NCBI RefSeq assembly: GCF_023650515.1
Contig: NZ_CP096016.1
Span: 4,032,001 to 4,096,000, forward strand
Source of the DNA: Alkalimarinus coralli
GTDB taxonomy: Bacteria > Pseudomonadota > Gammaproteobacteria > Pseudomonadales > Oleiphilaceae
Reading direction: 5' to 3'
Length of the DNA: 64,000 nucleotides
Made by a program: the position numbers and the translations under genes. Positions 19,810-28,476 of this stretch are shown piece after piece. The notes under the pieces are model-generated. The model was not told the origin of the DNA. It worked only from the letters and a program-made list of their open reading frames with translations, and ran no database searches. Numbering within the stretch: position 1 is the first letter of the stretch; each line of letters begins with the position of its first letter.

Positions 19810-19860
19810 GAGAGCTTTTCACGACGACTGCGCTCACCAATAACGTCGTGCAAAGGCTTC
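19810..19860. repeat. 51-bp palindromic repeat, TTTGCACGAC family
   Basis: The ends GAGAGCTTTTCACGAC and GTCGTGCAAAGGCTTC are imperfect inverted repeats around GACTGCGCTCACCAATAAC. This is a compact relative of the 141-bp element at 30638-30778, whose ends are AGAGACCTTTGCACGA. It lies downstream of the acyltransferase stop. Confidence 0.6.
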
Positions 19861-19880
19861 ATAGTAGCGGTTATAAAACG

Positions 19881-20690
19881 CTATATAGGCAACAGAGATA
19901 GCCTATCTACAATCATCTTATGAGACTGGTGGGCCAGTTTTTTACGGCACAATGATCGGTTTTCAATTGGCGGGTGAAAACAAATATGGGCTTTTACTAT
20001 GTTGCGTTTCAGCATTCTGATCAAGGTATCGAATAAATTATCTTCTTCAATAAACCCTACTTCTGGCATAAAACGGTTGTCGTGGTCGGTGTAGCGAATC
20101 GTCACGGCTTGAACTGGTTTTTGGCTTCTTACGGCCGCTTCATAGAGCATCGGAAAGAACGGTAGTGCGCTAGTGCCATTGGTTGTTGTTCCTTCGGGGA
20201 ATAGCATCAACGCGCGTCCTTTGTTTAGGTGCTCTTCGAGTTTGGGAAGCGAGCGGTAGACAGAAAACTTGTTTTTGCGCTCGATAAAAACGGTACGCGC
20301 CATCTGCCCAAAGGGGCCGATTAGAGGCCATCGTTTAACCTCATTCTTGGCGATAAACGAGAAGTTCGAAATATTGGCCAATACTACCGCATCAAGCCAG
20401 GATATGTGGTTGGAGACATAGAGTCCGCTTGTTATTTCGGGTTGGCCTTCAACAATAACCTCAACGTTGAGCTTTTCAATCAGCTTTCCCAGCCATTTTT
20501 TGAATGACCTGTTTTCAAGCAGGTGATTATCCTGCTCTCGGCGCAGGGTATTAATTAGATGACGCGTTGGCAGTGTTACGGAGAGTTTACTGCAGTGACA
20601 AAAAACATCCGCAAGACGGTAGTAGGCTCTAAGAGTAGTTCTCTGATCCTGTTTTATTTTATCGACTAATGTTAGCGCAATGGTAACCAT
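19881..20690 (-). CDS. PlsC-type 1-acyl-glycerol-3-phosphate acyltransferase family protein
   Basis: A 269-aa lysophospholipid acyltransferase of the PlsC superfamily, acting at the inner membrane in phospholipid or ornithine-lipid acylation. Both core motifs are present: NHISWLDAVVL (N-H-x4-D) near residue 93 and FPEGTTTNG near residue 160. Length is somewhat above the PlsC core, with an N-terminal extension of about 70 residues. The exact acceptor is not deducible. It is followed in transcription by nothing on the same strand for about 250 bases. Confidence 0.85.
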   Translation of the reverse strand: MVTIALTLVDKIKQDQRTTLRAYYRLADVFCHCSKLSVTLPTRHLINTLRREQDNHLLENRSFKKWLGKLIEKLNVEVIVEGQPEITSGLYVSNHISWLDAVVLANISNFSFIAKNEVKRWPLIGPFGQMARTVFIERKNKFSVYRSLPKLEEHLNKGRALMLFPEGTTTNGTSALPFFPMLYEAAVRSQKPVQAVTIRYTDHDNRFMPEVGFIEEDNLFDTLIRMLKRNIVKAHICFHPPIENRSLCRKKLAHQSHKMIVDRLSLLPI

Positions 20691-20780
20691 ACAGCTCGAC
20701 TCTATACGATGTTATGTCCGGTTTAGTCAATGATGCCTGTGCTTATATGTCAGTATGATGAAAGCGTGTTTGATAGATGC

Positions 20781-22163
20781 TCAAGCCAGCCATATGCGTT
20801 GTCGGCTGTAGCGTAAATAAAGGTATGCCAGCGATAACCCTCTAGATAGAAGAAATAGCGTCAGGGCGAGCCAGAGCCCGTGATTGCCCCACCCTTGCGA
20901 TAGCCACCAGACGGGTATAAAGATGAGCAAGGTAGAGGCCAGCATGGTATTTTGCATCTCTCGAGAGCGTGTTGCACCGATAAAAACACCATCAAACAGG
21001 TAGCTGGGCATGGCGATAATAGGCAACAGGATTATCCAGGCAAGGTACTGATTGGCTGCACTAATAACCTCGGGGATATTGGAGAGTAGCTCAATGATGG
21101 TTGAGCCAAACAGCCAGAAAACCAGCGAGAACACTATCGCGGTTATCAGCGACCAAAAGCCGGCGACATTAACGATGTGCTTGAACTGTCGGATATCTCT
21201 CTGCCCTATTGCTTCTCCAACCAGTGCCTCAGCCGCGTTTGCAAACCCATCCAGCCCGTTTGATATTAATAGCAGAAATGTGAGTAGTACGGCGTTAACC
21301 GCCAACACCAGATCGCTCTGCTGAGCGCCTTGAGCGGTGAAAAATGCAAAGGTAAAAAGCAGTGTAATAGTACGGATAAAAAGGTGTCGATTAACGTTAA
21401 TAAGTCGGGCCAGATGCTGCCTGTTGAGCACATCGTTCCATGTTGCCTGCCAATGGCTGACCCACTGGCTTCGTTTAATGATGGCAAAACCAATAGCGAC
21501 CGAGCTGTATTCCGCAATCAGGGTTGCCCAGGCAACCCCATCACTTTGCCAGCCAAAGCCCATAACAAACAGTAAATCCAGCAGGATATTGATGCTGTTT
21601 GCGCTAATAAGAATGATCAACGGGCCACGGCTATTTTGGGTGCCGATCAGGCAGCCAATCAGCACGTAATGGGCCAGTGTCGCCGGGGCGGCATAGATGC
21701 GGATTTCACAATAGCGCTTAGCCAGTTCAGTCACTTCGTCGCTGCCGCCAATCAAATAAAGGGCAAATTGAAACAGCCATGTTTGAGCTATGATCAACAG
21801 CAGACCAATGGCAACGGATAACATCAGGGCCTGAGAGAAAACCTGTTGCAGTTGACTGAAGTTGTGTGCGTTTTGCGTATGTTGACCCTGTTGACTGCCA
21901 TAGGCTTGGGCCATTAACCCCGTTGTGCCCATCCGTAAAAAGCCAAAACCCCAGAATAAAAAGGTGAATATATTTGCACCGATTGCGACGGCCCCTAGGT
22001 AAACAGGTGAATCCAGGTGCCCAAGCACTGCGGCATCCACTAAACCCAGCAGGGGAACCGTTATATTGGCAAGTATTAGCGGCCATGAAATCGCCCAAAG
22101 TCGAGCGTGCAAGGAGCTTGTGGGCGAATAATCGCCTTGATTTATGTCATTTTTAGAACACAT
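20781..22163 (-). CDS. MATE family efflux transporter (DinF-like)
   Basis: A 460-aa inner-membrane exporter of the MATE family, which uses sodium or proton gradients to expel cationic compounds. About 12 hydrophobic segments are seen in two halves, with the N-terminal family block LWAISWPLILANITVPLLGLVDAAVLGH and its partner GLDGFANAAEALVGEAIGQ. The latter (A-E-A-L-V-G-E-A) is typical of the DinF/NorM-like branch. It is divergent from the cytochrome oxidase operon. Substrate is unknown. Confidence 0.88.
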   Translation of the reverse strand: MCSKNDINQGDYSPTSSLHARLWAISWPLILANITVPLLGLVDAAVLGHLDSPVYLGAVAIGANIFTFLFWGFGFLRMGTTGLMAQAYGSQQGQHTQNAHNFSQLQQVFSQALMLSVAIGLLLIIAQTWLFQFALYLIGGSDEVTELAKRYCEIRIYAAPATLAHYVLIGCLIGTQNSRGPLIILISANSINILLDLLFVMGFGWQSDGVAWATLIAEYSSVAIGFAIIKRSQWVSHWQATWNDVLNRQHLARLINVNRHLFIRTITLLFTFAFFTAQGAQQSDLVLAVNAVLLTFLLLISNGLDGFANAAEALVGEAIGQRDIRQFKHIVNVAGFWSLITAIVFSLVFWLFGSTIIELLSNIPEVISAANQYLAWIILLPIIAMPSYLFDGVFIGATRSREMQNTMLASTLLIFIPVWWLSQGWGNHGLWLALTLFLLSRGLSLAYLYLRYSRQRIWLA

Positions 22164-22210
22164 TAATCTATCAAGAGTGTTTTTAAGTTGATTAAATATT
22201 AAGCAATTAT

Positions 22211-22240
22211 TTGTGCTGCGAAAAAGGTTGAGACTATACT
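22211..22240 (+). promoter_or_regulatory. Possible sigma-70 promoter for the cytochrome oxidase operon
   Basis: TTGTGC at 22211-22216 and TATACT at 22235-22240, 18 bases apart, are a fair sigma-70 match about 190 bases before coxB. The -35 box is weak and the leader is long. The rest of the 250-base gap shows no operator I can name. Confidence 0.35.
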
Positions 22241-22429
22241 GAACTAAACAAGGATCTGTTAATAGAATTAACTTATAAAAATAAGTAGTTCGAGGTTTCT
22301 ATCGAAGAGGAAGCGTTATCGCCCGTCTATAGCAGGGTTTGACTGTGACAAGGTCAGTGTTACGGGCATTGAGTGATAGGCACCTAACAGAATAAAAACA
22401 ACAAAAGAAAAAATGTGGAGACACCCTCT

Positions 22430-23626
22430 ATGCGATCGCTATTGCTTAGCTTGACGAGGTGTAATTTTACTCAGCGCAGTTACACAGGGCACTGCTGGCC
22501 GAGCGCAATTCGGTCACGCCTTCAACTGTTGATATCTTTTTTTCTACTCAGCTTTTGTTCTTCATCCTGGGCCGAATACGGCGTCAATATGACTCCGGGG
22601 GTGACGGATATCAGTCAGTCGGTCTACAGTCTTCATATGATTATTTTCTGGATTTGCGTGGTTATTGCCATTGCGGTTTTTAGCGTGATGTTCTGGTCAA
22701 TGTTCAAGTATCGCAAGAGTCAGGGGGCTAAACCTGCAACTTTTCATGAAAGTACCACGGTAGAAATAATCTGGACGTTGATCCCTATTATCATTCTGGT
22801 GGCAATGGCGGTGCCAGCAACCTCCACGTTAAAAGAAATGTACGATATTTCCGAGTCAGACATTGATATTAAAATTACTGGTTACCAGTGGAAGTGGCAG
22901 TACGACTATATAAATGATGATGTCAGCTTCTTCAGCAATTTAAGTACCCCCCAAGAACAGATCAATAATGAAGCAACCAAAGGTGACCACTATTTGTTGG
23001 AAGTAGATGAGCCTATGGTTATTCCCGTTAATAAGAAAATCAGGTTTCTGGTGACCGCCAATGATGTAATTCACTCATGGTGGGTCCCCGCTTTTGCCGT
23101 CAAGAAAGATGCGATTCCAGGCTTTATTAATGAAGCCTGGACCAAAGTAAATGAACCTGGCATTTACCGTGGACAGTGTGCAGAGTTGTGCGGTAAAGAT
23201 CATGGTTTTATGCCTATCGTGGTCAAGGCGGTAGAAGAGCCCGAGTATCAGGCATGGCTTGCGGCGAAGCAGGAAAAAGCACGATCTGAAGCGCTATTGG
23301 CATCACAGGTTTGGTCGATGGAAGACCTGATGGCTAAAGGGGAAGCGGTTTACAACAGCAGCTGTGCAGCCTGCCATCAGCAAAACGGTGCGGGTATTCC
23401 GCCTGCATTCCCCGCCCTTAAAGGCAGTGCGATTGCCATAGGCCCGGTCGAAGAACACATTGATATCGTCGTAAATGGTAAGCCCGGTACAGCCATGCAG
23501 GCATTTGCCGCGCAGTTGAGTGATGTCGACCTGGCGGCTGTGATCACCTACGAACGAAACGCATGGGGCAACAATACAGGCGACTCTGTATCACCACAAG
23601 ACATTGCTAAAGCGAAGGGAAACTAA
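22430..23626 (+). CDS. coxB: Cytochrome c oxidase subunit II with fused cytochrome c domain
   Basis: Subunit II takes electrons from cytochrome c through the dinuclear CuA centre. From the ATG at 22430 (GGAG 9 bases upstream) the protein has 398 aa; a GTG at 22415 is possible but lacks a site. Order: signal peptide, two membrane helices, periplasmic cupredoxin domain with CuA ligands (HSWWVPAF and CAELCGKDHGFM), then a C-terminal cytochrome c domain with the haem motif CAACH. The fused haem domain is typical of caa3-type oxidases. It is first in coxB-ctaD-ctaG-coxC. Confidence 0.95.
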   Translation: MRSLLLSLTRCNFTQRSYTGHCWPSAIRSRLQLLISFFLLSFCSSSWAEYGVNMTPGVTDISQSVYSLHMIIFWICVVIAIAVFSVMFWSMFKYRKSQGAKPATFHESTTVEIIWTLIPIIILVAMAVPATSTLKEMYDISESDIDIKITGYQWKWQYDYINDDVSFFSNLSTPQEQINNEATKGDHYLLEVDEPMVIPVNKKIRFLVTANDVIHSWWVPAFAVKKDAIPGFINEAWTKVNEPGIYRGQCAELCGKDHGFMPIVVKAVEEPEYQAWLAAKQEKARSEALLASQVWSMEDLMAKGEAVYNSSCAACHQQNGAGIPPAFPALKGSAIAIGPVEEHIDIVVNGKPGTAMQAFAAQLSDVDLAAVITYERNAWGNNTGDSVSPQDIAKAKGN

Positions 23627-23630
23627 TCTT

Positions 23631-25217
23631 ATGAGTGCTGTCGTTGAAAGCGAGTTGAAAGAAGATCACCATCACGGCCCTGCCCGCGGAATTGGTCGAT
23701 GGCTGTTTACCACTAACCACAAAGATATTGGTTCGATGTATCTTTGGTTCAGCTTTGCCATGTTTCTGGTGGGCGGCTGCATGGCACTCACCATTCGCGC
23801 TGAGCTGTTCCAGCCCGGTTTACAGATAGTTGACCCCGGTTTCTTTAACCAAATGACCACCATGCATGGTTTGATCATGGTATTCGGTGCGGTGATGCCC
23901 GCGTTTGTCGGGCTGGCAAACTGGATGATCCCGATGATGATTGGCGCGCCGGATATGGCTCTGCCCAGAATGAACAACTGGAGCTTCTGGATTCTACCGT
24001 TTGCCTTTACCATGTTGTTATCAACCTTATTTATGGAAGGTGGTGCGCCCAACTTTGGCTGGACCTTCTACGCGCCTCTCTCAACGACCTATGCGCCACC
24101 GAGTGTGACATACTTTATCTTTGGTGTGCACATGATGGGGATCTCTTCAATTATGGGTGCTATTAACGTGATCGCGACGATTCTTAATATGCGGGCCCCA
24201 GGCATGACCTACATGAAAATGCCGCTATTTGTCTGGACCTGGTTAATTACGGCATTCTTGCTGATTGCCGTGATGCCTGTGTTGGCGGGTGTCGTTACTA
24301 TGATGCTGATGGATATTCACTTTGGCACCAGCTTTTTCAATGCCGCAGGCGGGGGTGATCCGGTACTGTTTCAGCATGTATTCTGGTTTTTTGGCCACCC
24401 TGAAGTTTACATCATGATTCTGCCTGCTTTTGGTGTTGTTTCTCAGATTATTCCGACGTTTAGCCGCAAGAAACTATTTGGTTATCACTCCATGGTATGG
24501 GCCACCTCATCTATTGCGTTGCTCTCGTTTATCGTTTGGGCTCACCATATGTTTACGGTGGGCATTCCCTTGTTTGGCGAGTTGTTCTTTATGTATGCCA
24601 CGATGTTGATCGCGGTACCGACCGGGGTGAAAGTGTTTAACTGGGTGGCAACCATGTTTAAGGGCTCAATCAGTTTCGAGACCCCGATGCTGTTTTCGGT
24701 GGCGTTTGTCATTCTGTTCTCAATAGGCGGGTTTTCCGGCTTAATGCTGGCCATTGCGCCTTCGGATTTTCAATATCATGACACTTACTTTGTTGTGGCG
24801 CACTTTCATTATGTGCTGGTGCCGGGGGCGATTTTCGGAATTTTTGCTGCCGTTTATTACTGGTTACCTAAATGGTGCGGGCGTATGTATAGCGAAACAT
24901 TAGGTAAAGCACATTTTTGGTTGTCGTTTGTGGGGATGAACCTGGCCTTTTTTCCAATGCACTTCTTAGGGTTGGCGGGGATGCCACGGCGTATTCCTGA
25001 CTATGCATTGCAGTTTGCAGACTTTAACTGGATCTCCTCTATCGGCGCATTTATGTTCGGGTTTACCCAGCTGATCTTTTTATACATTGTTATCAGCACC
25101 ATACGCAGTGGCCGTAAAGCGACTGCGGCCGTGTGGGAAAGTGCTGAAGGGCTGGAGTGGACGATCCCCTCGCCGGCCCCATATCACACTTTCAGCACAC
25201 CACCAGAAGTGAAGTAG
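23631..25217 (+). CDS. ctaD: Cytochrome c oxidase subunit I
   Basis: Subunit I holds haem a, haem a3 and CuB and reduces oxygen to water while pumping protons. The ATG at 23631 gives 528 aa; the frame extends upstream to 23604 but into coxB. The catalytic block WFFGHPEVYIMI (CuB His and cross-linked Tyr), AHHMFTVGIP and HDTYFVVAHFHYVL (haem ligands) are intact, and the HPEVY Glu-type proton channel signature marks an A-type oxidase. It starts 4 bases after coxB. Confidence 0.97.
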   Translation: MSAVVESELKEDHHHGPARGIGRWLFTTNHKDIGSMYLWFSFAMFLVGGCMALTIRAELFQPGLQIVDPGFFNQMTTMHGLIMVFGAVMPAFVGLANWMIPMMIGAPDMALPRMNNWSFWILPFAFTMLLSTLFMEGGAPNFGWTFYAPLSTTYAPPSVTYFIFGVHMMGISSIMGAINVIATILNMRAPGMTYMKMPLFVWTWLITAFLLIAVMPVLAGVVTMMLMDIHFGTSFFNAAGGGDPVLFQHVFWFFGHPEVYIMILPAFGVVSQIIPTFSRKKLFGYHSMVWATSSIALLSFIVWAHHMFTVGIPLFGELFFMYATMLIAVPTGVKVFNWVATMFKGSISFETPMLFSVAFVILFSIGGFSGLMLAIAPSDFQYHDTYFVVAHFHYVLVPGAIFGIFAAVYYWLPKWCGRMYSETLGKAHFWLSFVGMNLAFFPMHFLGLAGMPRRIPDYALQFADFNWISSIGAFMFGFTQLIFLYIVISTIRSGRKATAAVWESAEGLEWTIPSPAPYHTFSTPPEVK

Positions 25218-25223
25218 TGGCTG

Positions 25224-25790
25224 ATGAACGGTCAACCCCAGTCAAAAAACAAACGCACTGTTTTGTTGGCGCTTGGCGTTGTAGTGGGAATGTTTGGTTT
25301 CGGTTTCGCGCTGGTGCCCCTCTATAACGTGTTTTGTGAGTTGACCGGTATCAACGGAAAAACCGGCCCCAAATATGTGTTGCAGTCGGGTGAGCTTGAG
25401 GCTGACTTAACCCGAGTCATTAAGGTGCAGTTTGTTACTCAGAATAATGAAGCGATGCCTTGGCACTTTAAGCCTGCAATAACACAGGTTGAGGTTCATC
25501 CCGGTGAGCTGATGCAGGTTGAATTTATTGCACGCAATCCGACCTCGCAAGATATGGTTGCTCAAGCCGTCCCCAGCCTGTCACCGAATGAAGGAACGGA
25601 CTACTTTCACAAGATTGAGTGCTTCTGTTTTACCCGACAAGCACTGAAAGCGGGAGAAGAGACCCGCATGCCGCTTAGATTTGTAGTGGATAAAGACCTG
25701 CCTGAGTATCTGACCAAACTAACACTGTCATATACGTTGTTTGATCAGCCCGTTCAAAATGACGCAACGGTATCAGGTGAAGCAGGCTAG
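25224..25790 (+). CDS. ctaG: Cytochrome c oxidase assembly protein CtaG (Cox11)
   Basis: CtaG delivers copper to the CuB site of subunit I. The 188-aa protein has a short cytoplasmic tail, one membrane helix (VLLALGVVVGMFGFGFALVP), and a periplasmic immunoglobulin-like domain with the copper motif ECFCFTRQ. It follows ctaD by 6 bases and precedes coxC, the classical order. Confidence 0.95.
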   Translation: MNGQPQSKNKRTVLLALGVVVGMFGFGFALVPLYNVFCELTGINGKTGPKYVLQSGELEADLTRVIKVQFVTQNNEAMPWHFKPAITQVEVHPGELMQVEFIARNPTSQDMVAQAVPSLSPNEGTDYFHKIECFCFTRQALKAGEETRMPLRFVVDKDLPEYLTKLTLSYTLFDQPVQNDATVSGEAG

Positions 25791-25831
25791 CAGAAAGGCT
25801 AGTCGTGTATGTGATAAAAACAGGAGGCTCC

Positions 25832-26719
25832 ATGACCACACCGCAGTCATATTATGTGCCCGCACAAAGCAAATGGCCGATCATCGCCACCATTGGATTG
25901 GCGCTCACTCTTTTTGGTACTGCCTCAATTATGAACGACAGCAGCGCAGGGCGAGAGACGGGGGGCTCCTGGCTGATATTTCTGGCCGGTTCGTTGATTA
26001 TGGCTTACATGCTGTTTGGCTGGTTTGGCAATGTTGTGCATGAAAGCCGCAGTGGTATGTACAGCCACCAGATGGATCGTTCGTTTCGTTGGGGCATGAG
26101 CTGGTTTATTTTCTCTGAAGTGATGTTCTTTGCTGCATTTTTTGGCGCACTGTTTTATGCGCGGATGTTTGCGGTGCCCTGGCTGGCAGGAGAAGGCGAT
26201 AAGGGGGCCTCTGCAATGCTATGGCCCGGATTTGAGGCGGTTTGGCCGCTATTGCAAAACCCCAATCCAGAACTTTATCCAGGCCCGAAAGCCATTATTG
26301 ACCCCTGGCACCTGCCTTTGCTCAATACCCTATTGCTGGTGAGCTCCAGTGTTACGGTCACTATCGCTCATCGAGCGTTAAAGAATAACAACCGAACGCA
26401 ACTTAAAGTGTGGCTTGCTGCGACCATATTGCTGGGTATTGCTTTTCTGTTTTTTCAGATTGAAGAGTATATCGAAGCGTATACCACGCTTGATCTAACA
26501 CTACGCTCAGGCATTTATGGTTCGACGTTCTTTATGCTCACCGGTTTCCATGGTGCCCACGTCACCCTGGGGGCGTTGATGTTGACCATTATGTTTATTC
26601 GAATTCTGAAAGGGCATTTTGACAAGGATAACCATTTTGGATTTGAAGCGGCGAGCTGGTATTGGCACTTTGTTGATGTGGTATGGCTGGGGCTGTTTGT
26701 GTTTGTTTACATTCTTTAA
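25832..26719 (+). CDS. coxC: Cytochrome c oxidase subunit III
   Basis: Subunit III is a membrane core subunit of aa3 oxidases that stabilises the complex. The ATG at 25832 has AGGAGG 6 bases upstream and gives 295 aa; an in-frame GTG at 25805 would add an unlikely hydrophilic tail. Seven membrane helices are seen and the conserved FHGAHVTLGALML and YWHFVDVVWLGLFVFVYIL blocks near the end. It completes the structural part of the operon and converges on a small DUF2909 gene. Confidence 0.95.
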   Translation: MTTPQSYYVPAQSKWPIIATIGLALTLFGTASIMNDSSAGRETGGSWLIFLAGSLIMAYMLFGWFGNVVHESRSGMYSHQMDRSFRWGMSWFIFSEVMFFAAFFGALFYARMFAVPWLAGEGDKGASAMLWPGFEAVWPLLQNPNPELYPGPKAIIDPWHLPLLNTLLLVSSSVTVTIAHRALKNNNRTQLKVWLAATILLGIAFLFFQIEEYIEAYTTLDLTLRSGIYGSTFFMLTGFHGAHVTLGALMLTIMFIRILKGHFDKDNHFGFEAASWYWHFVDVVWLGLFVFVYIL

Positions 26720-26723
26720 GGTC

Positions 26724-26954
26724 TTAAAGTGCGTCCAAAGTGAGAGTAGCACTAGCGTAAGGGTTAATGGGCAGTTGCCCGCTGATTACAGCATAGGCCA
26801 GTAGCGCCAGCAGCATCACCGATAGTGTCACTCGCACCGTGAGTGCATTGACGGTTCGAGTGGTTTTTCCTTCATCCTTTACCAGAAAGAACAGGCCACT
26901 GAACAGGCTGATAATGACCGCAAACAGCAGTATGACAATGAGAGCCTTAATCAT
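26724..26954 (-). CDS. DUF2909 twin-transmembrane protein
   Basis: A 76-aa protein with two hydrophobic helices (ALIVILLFAVIISLFSGLFF and SVMLLALLAYAVISGQLP) joined by a short charged loop VKDEGKTTRTVN. This matches the DUF2909 twin-transmembrane family commonly embedded in gammaproteobacterial cytochrome oxidase clusters. It is encoded against the operon, its stop 4 bases after that of coxC. A role in oxidase assembly is inferred from context only. Confidence 0.85.
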   Translation of the reverse strand: MIKALIVILLFAVIISLFSGLFFLVKDEGKTTRTVNALTVRVTLSVMLLALLAYAVISGQLPINPYASATLTLDAL

Positions 26955-27005
26955 CTTTTGTTGTCCCGATAAGCACCAATATTACCTAAGTATAGTTGTT
27001 AATTG

Positions 27006-27773
27006 ATGGCGCGAACGAAGAGATATTCTAAAGGAACCGTAGCGTTGGTACTGTTTGCTGCTGTAATGACCCCCATACTGGCAGGGCTTGGCATATGGCA
27101 GCTCAACCGGGCTGATGAAAAGTACGCCACTGTTCAACAGCAGATTACCGGAGATAAAGCGAGCAGCCGCCAACTCTCTGATTTTACCGTACAGGGATGG
27201 AAGAATCAGACACAGGGTAGCCAGTGGAACTATAAAAAAATCAGTGCCTTTGGGCAGTACGATGAAACGGCCTACTTGCTGCTGGATAACAGAACCCGAA
27301 ACGGTCGAGTCGGTTATGAAGTTCTTCATCTGTTTAGAACCGATGATGGCAGATCGTTACTGGTCAATCGGGGGTGGATAGAGGCACCACCTTATCGAGA
27401 CCAGTGGCCTGTTGTCCCCGCAGTGAAAGGGCGTGTTGATATTAACGGGACGATCTACTTGAAGCGTGAGATGGACTTTACTCTGGCTGAAAAAAAAACT
27501 ACTCAACACTGGCCGAGGCGTGTTCAGTCTCTTGATATGAGTGCCCTGGAGGCAGAACTGAATAGTGACCTTTATCCATTTGTGTTGCGGCTTGCTGATG
27601 ATAGTCAACCGGGCGCACTCAAAACGGGTTGGAATACGGTGACAATTTCTCCTGAAAAGCACGTCGGCTATGCTGTTCAGTGGTTTTCTCTGGCGCTAGT
27701 GCTGGTGGTGATGACGGTTATCGCCATCAGAAAAAATAACATGATTGAGGTTAGGCAGGCAGATGAGCGATAA
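27006..27773 (+). CDS. SURF1 family cytochrome oxidase assembly protein
   Basis: SURF1 proteins help insert haem a into subunit I. The protein (255 aa from the ATG at 27006) has the family architecture: a membrane helix at each end (ALVLFAAVMTPILAGLGIWQ and AVQWFSLALVLVVMTVIAI) and a periplasmic domain containing LLVNRGWI and the C-terminal HVGYAVQWF. It overlaps the next gene by 11 bases, implying translational coupling. Confidence 0.92.
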   Translation: MARTKRYSKGTVALVLFAAVMTPILAGLGIWQLNRADEKYATVQQQITGDKASSRQLSDFTVQGWKNQTQGSQWNYKKISAFGQYDETAYLLLDNRTRNGRVGYEVLHLFRTDDGRSLLVNRGWIEAPPYRDQWPVVPAVKGRVDINGTIYLKREMDFTLAEKKTTQHWPRRVQSLDMSALEAELNSDLYPFVLRLADDSQPGALKTGWNTVTISPEKHVGYAVQWFSLALVLVVMTVIAIRKNNMIEVRQADER

Positions 27774-28455
27774 AAATAATAACTCAGCAAAGAGTATCCG
27801 CAATAACCGTTTAAAGTTAGTTGGCCTTTTTGCCATGGTATTTGTACCGATGGCAGCGGCAACCTCCATGTATTTTGGCGGTTGGGGCATTCCGTCCGGG
27901 TCAACGAATCATGGTGAGCTGATATGGCCCCCTGTCAGCATCGCTCAGTTAAACGCGACAGACTCGCAGGGTCAGCCTCTCGTCAGACACTTTTCACTTG
28001 ATGAGCCCGGTGCAAGGCCGCTTAAGTGGGATTTACTGACCACTAACGCGGACAAAGACGTGGTTGAAAGTAAGTGGGTGTTGATGGTTATGGGGGCTGA
28101 TGAATGCAACAAGCCCTGCCAGGCCGCGCTTTATACCGTAAGACAGGTGAATATTGCGCTGGGCAAAGAAGCCGATAGAGTGACCCGCGTGCTGGCAAGT
28201 AACGTCGATCTTAGCAGCCCGTCGGCTGATATTGCAGGACAGTACCCGCTGCTGTCATTTGCCAATATGGATACCGCCTCTCTACACCGCTTTTCCCGTG
28301 AGCTGCCCAATAATCTTACGAAAGCCGCCAATGAATGGAATATTTGGGTGGTTGATCCTTTGGGCAATGTGATCCTTCGGTATGAAGCAGAGCGGCATGG
28401 CAAGGATATATTGAAGGATATGAAACGACTGCTAAAGCTTTCAAATATTGGCTAA
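27763..28455 (+). CDS. Sco-like membrane-anchored thioredoxin-fold protein of the cox operon
   Basis: From the ATG at 27763 this is a 230-aa protein with an N-terminal membrane anchor (LKLVGLFAMVFVPMAAATSMYFGG) and a periplasmic thioredoxin-like domain. VLMVMGADECNKPCQAAL contains C-x3-C, the spacing of the copper-binding cysteines of Sco/SenC proteins. The downstream Sco histidine is not obvious; LHRFSREL may correspond. It lies between surf1 and ctaA, so copper or thiol chemistry for CuA assembly is the likely role. Such proteins are often annotated only as cox operon hypothetical. Confidence 0.7.
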   Translation: MSDKNNNSAKSIRNNRLKLVGLFAMVFVPMAAATSMYFGGWGIPSGSTNHGELIWPPVSIAQLNATDSQGQPLVRHFSLDEPGARPLKWDLLTTNADKDVVESKWVLMVMGADECNKPCQAALYTVRQVNIALGKEADRVTRVLASNVDLSSPSADIAGQYPLLSFANMDTASLHRFSRELPNNLTKAANEWNIWVVDPLGNVILRYEAERHGKDILKDMKRLLKLSNIG

Positions 28456-28476
28456 CGAGCTCTGGGTGACCGGGAT

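Noticed and set aside
22188-22206. Possible FNR/ANR box (TTGATTAAATATTAA) before coxB
   Set aside because: Arm spacing and right half do not fit TTGAT-N4-ATCAA well enough.
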